64,000 nt of DNA from Ischnura elegans (Eukaryota; Arthropoda; Insecta; Odonata; Coenagrionidae): contig NC_060257.1 of the NCBI RefSeq assembly GCF_921293095.1, positions 89,393,449 to 89,457,448 of the forward strand, in the 5' to 3' direction. The notes under the pieces are model-generated. The model did no database searches and was not told the DNA's origin. It saw only the letters and a list, made by a program, of their open reading frames with translations. Of this stretch, positions 58,158 to 64,000 are shown one piece after another (position 1 is the first letter of the stretch; each line of letters starts with the position of its first letter). The position numbers and the translations under genes are program-made.

Positions 58158-58990
58158 TCCCGGGCGATGTGGCCCTCACCTCCACAGTTGAAGCAGCGCC
58201 TCCGATTTCGGCACTCCCTCGCCATGTGCCCCATCTCGCCACAGTTAAAGCATTTACCTTCCCTTGGAGCCCGGAAGACATGGCGGCTCGCAGGCTCCTC
58301 TCTCAAGGGGCGCCTCTCCACCTCCTCGATCCTAATGGCGGCCTCGACCGCCTCGTCAAAATTTTGAGGCGACGTCAGCCGGCACTGTCTGCCCACTTCC
58401 CCTGAGAGACCATTAAGGAAGGCGTCAAGGGCGCGCTGATCTGCCTCATAGCGCGTCGCGGCGGCATGCTCCGCGGGCCCGGCCACGTCATACGTCTGGC
58501 TGTTGATTTTTCGCACCCTGTCTGCGAAGGCTTCCAAGTCTTCTCCAGCGCCCCTTCTTATGTTGGCTAACAGCTCCCGAAAAAAACGGGTACTCCGTTT
58601 CGTTCGGTACCGCTGCAAGAGCTGCGCTTTTAGTTCCTCGAACGTCGCGGCCCCTCGGCACTCTTCCTTGCTATGATAAAATTCGGCCGCTTCCCCGTTC
58701 AACTTCAGGATCGTTGCATTCAGTTTGTCGGCGTCAGAGAGGCCCCCCAAATCGGCTGCGCGTTCCACTTTGTCTAAAAAGGCCGTTACGGACTCTTCCG
58801 GTCTTCCCGAGAACGCTTCAGTCGCCGAAAGCAAGCCGAAGTTTTTCGGCCCGCCTTCCTCCCCAGCAGCTGTCCCCGTCCGCCGAAGTCTCTCGTTATC
58901 CGCTTCGAGCTCGCGTAATTTCTTGCTCATCTCTGTGATGGCCTGCTGCAAATCCATCTCCTGGCCTCCCAGGCTCACTCTCGCCGCCAT
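58082..58990 (-). CDS. gag: Gag, nucleocapsid with two CCHC zinc knuckles
   Basis: 302 codons from ATG 58990, which follows the primer site by only 36 bp; the frame is open a little further upstream from a TTG codon, but I prefer the ATG. Residues 12-37 form a coiled coil (MDLQQAITEMSKKLRELEAD). The middle is a retrotransposon-gag domain (AFSGRPEESVTAFLDKVERA). The C-terminus has two perfect CX2CX4HX4C knuckles, CFNCGEMGHMAREC and CFNCGGEGHIAREC, in Arg-rich surroundings, which bind element RNA. The frame ends at TAG 58082-58084 inside the predicted frameshift stem. Length and layout are normal for Ty3/gypsy. No lesion seen. Confidence 0.95.
   Translation of the reverse strand: MAARVSLGGQEMDLQQAITEMSKKLRELEADNERLRRTGTAAGEEGGPKNFGLLSATEAFSGRPEESVTAFLDKVERAADLGGLSDADKLNATILKLNGEAAEFYHSKEECRGAATFEELKAQLLQRYRTKRSTRFFRELLANIRRGAGEDLEAFADRVRKINSQTYDVAGPAEHAAATRYEADQRALDAFLNGLSGEVGRQCRLTSPQNFDEAVEAAIRIEEVERRPLREEPASRHVFRAPREGKCFNCGEMGHMARECRNRRRCFNCGGEGHIARECRRRQQTTELNDGGAGNAANSGPY
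58088..58130 (-). promoter_or_regulatory. -1 ribosomal frameshift signal between gag and pol
   Basis: On the sense strand the heptamer GTTAAAC (58124-58130) sits in the gag phase as G-TTA-AAC, matching the X-XXY-YYZ pattern loosely in the way known for equine arteritis virus (G UUA AAC). A 6-nt spacer (58118-58123) leads into an 8-bp perfect stem, GGGGCCGG (58110-58117) with CCGGCCCC (58088-58095), and a 14-nt loop. An alternative pairing GGCGG/CCGCC crosses this stem, so an H-type pseudoknot is possible. Pol is in the frame reached by slipping back one base. Confidence 0.8.
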
Positions 58991-59026
58991 CGTAGTCAAT
59001 GAGTCCTTCCAAAAATATGCCAATTA

Positions 59027-59044
59027 TCCCACTTCTTGACACCA
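59027..59044 (-). promoter_or_regulatory. Primer-binding site, tRNA-Leu-like
   Basis: Sense sequence TGGTGTCAAGAAGTGGGA begins one base after the 5' LTR. It is complementary to a tRNA 3' end in CCA and equals the usual tRNA-Leu primer sequence except for one additional A. Confidence 0.75.
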
Positions 59045-59045
59045 G

Positions 59046-59436
59046 TGTAAGACCCCCGATGCTCTAAGGGGTGCCGCCGATCAATTGGCAGGGATTTTTG
59101 AAAGGAAACTCATAGACTACGGAGAGATGATTTTATTGTTGTACTCGTTTACATTACGCCACCACGCGTCCGACTACTCACGACTGCGTCTCCACAGCCC
59201 GCCTTCGCTGACCTCCCCTCCTCCTCCTTCTCCCTCCTCAGCCATCGTGTTTCTTTCACCAAGCTCTGCAGTTTCCCACGGGAGGTTGGAGCAGCCACTG
59301 GATACGCGGAGGTAAAGCGATCCGACCCTTCGCAAAGGCAGAAACTTGGGAAGGAATATGAAAGAGAGTGTAGGTGATGGGTTGAGGCGTGAAAAGGGTG
59401 GGAACGGAAGTGACTCTGCTGTTTCTGTCTCTTACA
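59046..59436 (-). repeat. 5' LTR (391 bp)
   Basis: Same ends as the 3' LTR and two differences from it. AATAAA on the sense strand at 59132-59137. In the sense direction the T-rich TATA-like stretch reads TTTCATATT here and TTTTATATT in the 3' LTR. Confidence 0.97.
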
Positions 59437-59469
59437 TTATCAAATAATCACTTTTAGCACCCGAAGCAA

Positions 59470-61480
59470 TTGTAACGTCGTAGGTAACGAATTCAATATT
59501 TCTCAGAGAAAAATGTTTGCTTTCCAACTGCTTTGAAACAAAATGTGCCATGGAACTGCTGTGGAACTCATTTCTACCAAAAATTGGAAATATGAAAACG
59601 CTTGCAACTCAACTAACATCATCATCAACTTTCGAACTCCTTTGTACAGTGTGTGTTCGTTTGGAACTGCTTTCTACATTTTTGGAACTCCTTTTGAACG
59701 ATTCGACAGGATTTCCAGACGTCATCATTCGTATTGTAACTGCTGTGTACTGCAGAGGCGCCGACTCCATTGGGCTTGAGGGGGCCCGAGCCCCCTCAAT
59801 AATTCGATATGGGTGTGAGTAAAAAAGCGTCAGGCTTGTCGATTTTCCCCGGAGTATCCAGATATCAAGATTAGAGTTCTCAGTGTTCTAATGTTGATCA
59901 TATGACTCTTCTAAAATGCTTAAAAAACTTAAAACTCACTACTTATAAAATTTTCCGGGGAAAGATTCCCGGTTTGGGCCCCCCCAATATTTTTTGTAAG
60001 TCGGCGTCCCTGGTGTACTGAGAAGATTCATGTGTAGCTGCTTTCAATACGTTTGCAATTCTTTGTGAACGAATCCATGCGATTTATAGACCTCATCATT
60101 TGTTTTGGAACTGTCTTCTACGCGCCAACATACCATGGTTCAGTCTGATTCGTTTGGTCGAGAAGACGAAAATTCTTTAATGTATGCAATAAAAATTCAT
60201 AAGTGGTTCAAGAAATAATCGCAAGTCAGTTAATAGAAACGGAACTCCCAAATATTCACTCGAATGAGTATAAAAATTATTCTATATTCCTTGCTGCTTA
60301 AATCGTATTTTTGGGTCCGTTTTGAAATGCGACAAGATTATCTTCACTACGTACCGAGAATCTTGGTTCCGTATAATAAAGGTATTCTTCAGGTAAAGGC
60401 GACTTCATGGCGCACGCGTCGTTAATAAATGCGTTTTTTGGCGTTTCCAAGTAGATTATTTTTGTAAAAACATCAAATGTCTATGCTTTCAAAGTATATT
60501 TCGCACATAAATATTGAATTTTACGGCATTTTTTGCAACTTTTTTTTGCTTTCGTTCTTTAATATTTTCGGAAAAGTAGTATTTTGCATCGATTAATATA
60601 CATAAAACATACCGGTCGATGTATTGTCTTCCCGATCCCCAGGAAATGGTTTATGTCCATATTTTAGGACTGAATTTTTTCGCCAAAAATGAATCCCTCC
60701 TTCGAAAATATGTTTCAATGTCGCGGTAGACAAGTTCCCCGGAAAGGCCTTTTTTTGCATTTTCCATTGGATTTTCAGATATTTAACATAACGAATTTCA
60801 AGAAAAATTATCCAGAAACGAAGGCATTTCACTCAAAAATGGACACTGAATGATCCACGTCAACCACGTAAGATCGGAATTAAGCTCTCGAAAAGGACTT
60901 TCTTGACCACCAAAGCCACCTACCCCTCACTCCGCCTAGTGACTACATCAAACTTGTGTCAAGTTTGACAAGCTTGTATGACCTTTACTGGTGACGGATG
61001 CTTTGAAAAGCAATGGAGCTACTGCGAAATGATGGCACTGCGACACTTTAATTCGCAATATTCATTTTGCCTAAATTTTCATAACAGACCACCATAAACT
61101 TCAAGAAAATTGAATACGCCATCTTGAACGGCTACGAAGCAGTTTGCATGGTGTACAAATGAGTTCCAAAACGGGTGACCGACTGGTACAAATCAGTTCC
61201 AATGTTAATTCCAAATGAGTTCCAAAGGTTGAAAATTAGTTCCGTAGCAGTTTCCAATGGAAATCCAAAGCAGTTCAAAATCTGTAACATATGAGTTAGA
61301 AAGATGTACAAATGAGATGATGACATGGTAGGACGCTATGACGTCATGAACTGCCGTGTACTGTGTTTCAATTTTCACAGCAGTTCGAAAGCACATACTA
61401 ATCAGAGTGGTTACAAATCAGATAGATGACAGTTCCAATTAATGACTTACACAGCAGACATTTTTCCCTGAGTTATCAGG
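59470..61480. repeat. Fold-back region with iterated GGAACT motifs
   Basis: Both flanks begin with a CTCAGRGAAAAATGTYTGCT block in inverted orientation (about 59498 and 61470), followed inwards by many units close to GGAACTGCTTTGTAC: at least six at 59520-59760 and about eight, reversed, at 61140-61440. The centre (about 60130-61130) is AT-rich and non-coding. It is probably a DNA transposon with subterminal repeats. Outer ends are approximate. Confidence 0.5.
59753..60012. mobile_element. hAT-like MITE, 260 bp, perfect 8-bp target duplication
   Basis: Ends CAGAGGCGCCGACT and AGTCGGCGTCCCTG are near-perfect inverted repeats, flanked by GTGTACTG on both sides (59745-59752, 60013-60020). G/C runs follow inside the left end and precede the right end. 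Non-coding. It inserted in the left arm of the fold-back region. Confidence 0.93.
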
Positions 61481-61741
61481 TGGAGCGTTTATTTCATTCC
61501 ATTTTGTAACTCACCGGTGAAAGGTAAGAACTGTTTATCCTTCTATCTCTGCGATTACTGCACCCGTAAGCCGATCAGTAAACCATCTGCGAATGAAAAT
61601 TTAACATAGCATACATCTGCTTAACGGTATGTTTCCCGATAAAGGTAATAATTTCCAGAAACATAGACACACAAGAAAGTATTTACGTACCTTTATGTGA
61701 TCTCTGCAGCCACTGGTTTCAGAAAAACTTATTATTTTCTT
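61481..61741. other. No recognised feature
   Basis: Spacer; the last 8 bp are the left target duplication of the next MITE. Confidence 0.4.
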
Positions 61742-61983
61742 CAGGGGCGCAGCGAAGAATTAAGGCGAGGGGGTGGGTTTAGGCAAAAATAATACTTAGG
61801 GGTGTTGGGGTATTGCATACCCGCAAGGGTAAGCGGGCGTTGCGGGGGCTCTCCTTTAGAAAAATTCTAAGAATAATGGATCAAAATGGCGAGTTGCCTT
61901 CTGATTAATCCTAACACTATTCTATAAGAACAGTAAGAGAATTCAATAAGAACCCCCAACACCCCCCCCTCGCTGCGCCATTG
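61742..61983. mobile_element. hAT-like MITE, 242 bp, perfect 8-bp target duplication
   Basis: Ends CAGGGGCGCAGCGA and TCGCTGCGCCATTG, flanked by ATTTTCTT (61734-61741, 61984-61991). It contains a GGGGTATTGCATACCCGC stretch that recurs in the partial element at 63896. Confidence 0.93.
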
Positions 61984-61991
61984 ATTTTCTT

Positions 61992-62543
61992 AACATGCAG
62001 CCTTATGGCAAATTGACGAAGCAGAGACCGGTATGATGGCTAAATGCACAAATGCTAAGAGGGGAAGATGTTTACAGTTTACTGATTTTCAAACTTCATG
62101 TTGTTTACTTTCTGTACCACCCGCAAAATAATGGAATCGCTTTTTGACATTTTTATAGAAGTTTTGAAAATTTATTTTCGATTTTTATGAAACAATTGGT
62201 TTCCCAGCCGTATTTTCGGAAAACCACAAACTCCTGTTTTGCAGCAAAATCTACGTAAAGATCGCAAAAATCATCTCTCCAAAACTACTTCACCGGTAAA
62301 ACTCAAAGACGCCGCAGATATGCAATACCTAAATTATTTGAGGAACAGTTCTTGGTTTTTGTTTGAGTCTACCATGAATATTACTACGTTTCCAAAGTAA
62401 CGCCGAAATAGGTTGATTTGATTCTTTTCGTCAAGTCATGGAGCGGAAGGGTTAGCTGATCTCAATGCGGGGGTTGAGGGAAAGAGGTTCTCACAGTCCA
62501 TTTTAAAAGTTAAGGGTGTCTCTAAACAGCGCCATCTGCCGTG
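61992..62543. other. No recognised feature
   Basis: Nothing supported. Confidence 0.4.
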
Positions 62544-62551
62544 GCTCCAAT

Positions 62552-62753
62552 CATAGGTGGATCTAGGGGGGCACGTGTCCCCCAGTCCCTTAAAAATTTG
62601 GCAAGATTTTTAATACGGCCCCGTTATGATTGCGTTCATTTTGTATCATGGGGTATCCTTGTGCCCCCCCCCCCCAGAACAAAATCCTGGATACAGCCTT
62701 GCTTGTGCCCCACCCCCCCCCCTCCCCAGAAAGAAATCCTGGATCCACTCCTG
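62552..62753. mobile_element. hAT-like MITE, 202 bp, perfect 8-bp target duplication
   Basis: Ends CATAGGTGGATCTAGG and CCTGGATCCACTCCTG, flanked by GCTCCAAT (62544-62551, 62754-62761). Two long C runs and an internal repeat of CCTGGATNCA lie near the right end. Confidence 0.88.
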
Positions 62754-62761
62754 GCTCCAAT

Positions 62762-63588
62762 TATGCCTCCCGTGATGTCAATTATACTTCAGATGTGGAG
62801 GCTATGGGGTGATTAACTCCCAACCTCATGTCCTCCATAATGAGCATTTCTAAAACACTAAAAATGTGAATACTTCATAAGACACAAATAATTAGAAGGA
62901 TGGATATTCCAACCTGGTTGTCACGGAGATATCTACGGATGAATAGAAAGAAGATATTTATGGTGGTGGGAATATTTCTGTTAGCAAAAGGGAGCGTAAA
63001 GGGAAAATATAATGGAATATCTTATCAAGCAGGGGATATTTAGGCACTATACATAGCAAAATAGACACTTGTAACATTTCTTTTTGCTCCTTTCCATCAG
63101 CAACGAATCTTAAATGGCTTAACCTGGAGTCAGGTTTTCCAGGGGTCAAATGAACAAAACTTGATACACATCATGTATGTGCAGACGCCGCCACCATTGC
63201 TGAGTGTGACATATTGCTACAACATACAATTTCCTCATGTAATTTCTTGAACCTTAGTGAAGTGTTTACCCGTATTGCACCTTAAAATCTTTGAGCAATG
63301 GAATATCTCTACATCACTAGGTACATAATTCATAAAAGTCACCCTAATGAAGCTGTTACAATGAATAGCTCTCTTGCTTCCAGTGTGAAGATTAGGACAG
63401 AAGATAGGGGTATTGGCAATTACATTAGATATGTGAGAAAGTGTGCCAAATAACCGCCAATAACTGATTTCCCTTCGATTGTCACATATGCTTTGATAAG
63501 TGATTGACAATGGAGAAGGTCGGAGTGCTCCATGTCAGTTGACAATCACCCGAGTAATAAATGTCCGGCTAGGTCCCAGTAATATAGG
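62762..63588. other. No recognised feature
   Basis: No motif-bearing frame and no shared repeat. Confidence 0.4.
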
Positions 63589-63850
63589 TTATGTCAATGG
63601 CTAAGTTCTAACAATAGGTACATATCTCAAAATTTGGCCGGCTTGAGTTAATACTGCTAATACTGTTAATAAAAATAAAATTCAAGCAAAGAAACAACTC
63701 TTTGTATGCTTCTTTTTTCAGTTGTATGTATTTTTGGTTTATAATTTCAATTAAAGTTATATAAAATTTAAAAAATGAATCATTTATTCGCTCACCAGAA
63801 AAGTCGTTATTTTTTAAATATGTGTTGTTAGAACTTAGCCATTGATATAA
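63589..63850. mobile_element. Small inverted-repeat element, 262 bp
   Basis: Ends are inverted repeats TTATRTCAATGGCTAAGTTC (continuing TAACAA), 26 bp with one mismatch. The interior is AT-rich. One minus-strand frame of 83 codons spans almost the whole element, probably by chance. No clear target duplication, so the superfamily is open. Confidence 0.75.
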
Positions 63851-63895
63851 GTTGTCCATTGTTACACAGTTTATAGTTATCCATGATGCCTAGAG

Positions 63896-64000
63896 CAGGG
63901 ACGCAGCTAGAAATTATGGCTAGGGGGGGTTTCAGGTTCAACTAATACTAATAATAACAACAACTAGGGGGTCTTGGGGTATTGCATATCCACCAGGGTA
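63896..64000. mobile_element. hAT-like MITE, left part, cut by window end
   Basis: Begins CAGGGACGCAGCTAG after a possible target half GCCTAGAG, and shares GGGGTATTGCATAYCC with the MITE at 61742. The right end is outside the window. Confidence 0.7.

Larger units (their letters stand above)
52868..59436 (-). mobile_element. Complete Ty3/gypsy LTR retrotransposon (mdg3/Blastopia-like)
   Basis: A 6,569-bp element on the minus strand: 5' LTR 59046-59436, primer site, gag, pol in the -1 frame, polypurine tract, 3' LTR 52868-53258. Domain order protease, RT, RNase H, integrase is that of Ty3/gypsy. There is no envelope frame. The main reading frames are intact and the LTRs differ at two of 391 positions, so insertion was recent. 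No target duplication: flanks are CAAT and TTAT. The tRNA-Leu-like primer site and short leader recall the mdg3/Blastopia lineage; that placement is inference. Confidence 0.97.

Noticed and set aside
54049-58938. Plus-strand open frames across the gypsy element
   Set aside because: They are antisense shadows of gag and pol with no motifs.
63608-63859. Gene of 83 codons on the minus strand
   Set aside because: It spans a small inverted-repeat element from end to end and has no homologous motif; AT-rich chance frame.
1-64000. CRISPR arrays, bacterial operons or rRNA
   Set aside because: No spaced direct repeats, Shine-Dalgarno-led gene series or rRNA blocks; the splice sites and TE content are eukaryotic.

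Overview
This window looks like a stretch of an arthropod nuclear genome, most likely an insect, although I cannot fix the order. It is AT-rich by eye and almost every recognisable feature is a transposable element or a decayed piece of one. The mixture of CR1-like and RTE-like LINEs, a mariner, Harbinger-like and hAT-like MITEs, and an mdg3/Blastopia-like Ty3/gypsy LTR element is typical of large, TE-loaded arthropod genomes. There is no rRNA, no bacterial-style operon and no CRISPR array. No intact host gene can be proven.

Layout. 1-15 kb: unassigned AT-rich DNA, then a dead CR1-like LINE (3.1-4.7 kb, minus) split by a Harbinger-like MITE, a dead mariner (5.05-6.38 kb), an RTE fragment, a LINE ORF1 with PHD finger and coiled coil (8.05-8.58 kb), a 2-kb long-inverted-repeat element (9.3-11.3 kb) and an RTE reverse-transcriptase relic (14-15 kb). 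15.4-22.5 kb is copy A of a large direct duplication. 23.5-26.8 kb is a CR1-like LINE on the minus strand whose ORF1 carries an esterase-like domain; it holds a hAT-like MITE with a perfect 8-bp target duplication and a Harbinger-like MITE with a paralogous empty site. 29.6-34 kb holds two more CR1-like LINE relics on the plus strand. 34.7-36.06 kb is an RTE relic, followed by copy B of the duplication (36.2-42.6 kb, resuming at 46.2-46.4 kb after nested insertions). 42.6-46.2 kb is a LINE 3' half with a pogo-like element inside it and an RTE fragment at its flank. 48.5-49.8 kb is another terminal-inverted-repeat element.

The best-preserved object is a complete Ty3/gypsy retrotransposon on the minus strand (52,868-59,436). 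It has 391-bp LTRs differing at two positions, a tRNA-Leu-like primer site, gag with two zinc knuckles, a 1,396-codon pol (protease, RT, RNase H, integrase with GPY/F) in the -1 frame, and a polypurine tract. The gag/pol overlap holds a textbook -1 frameshift module: GTTAAAC in the gag phase, a 6-nt spacer, then an 8-bp GC stem. The integrase tail carries an AT-hook-like RGRPRK and a long Ser/Pro/Glu-rich extension.

The duplicated blocks A and B lie about 20.4-20.9 kb apart in the same orientation. They share a probable bidirectional promoter (CRE and CCAAT motifs) and splice-bounded exon-like pieces on both strands. Some premature stops are shared by both copies, and each copy has private lesions. 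I read them as a duplicated pair of decaying host genes of unrecognised identity. 59.5-64 kb is a field of hAT-like MITEs, three with exact 8-bp target duplications, around a fold-back region with iterated GGAACT motifs.

All alignments were made by eye; identity values are not computed unless a count of differences is given.
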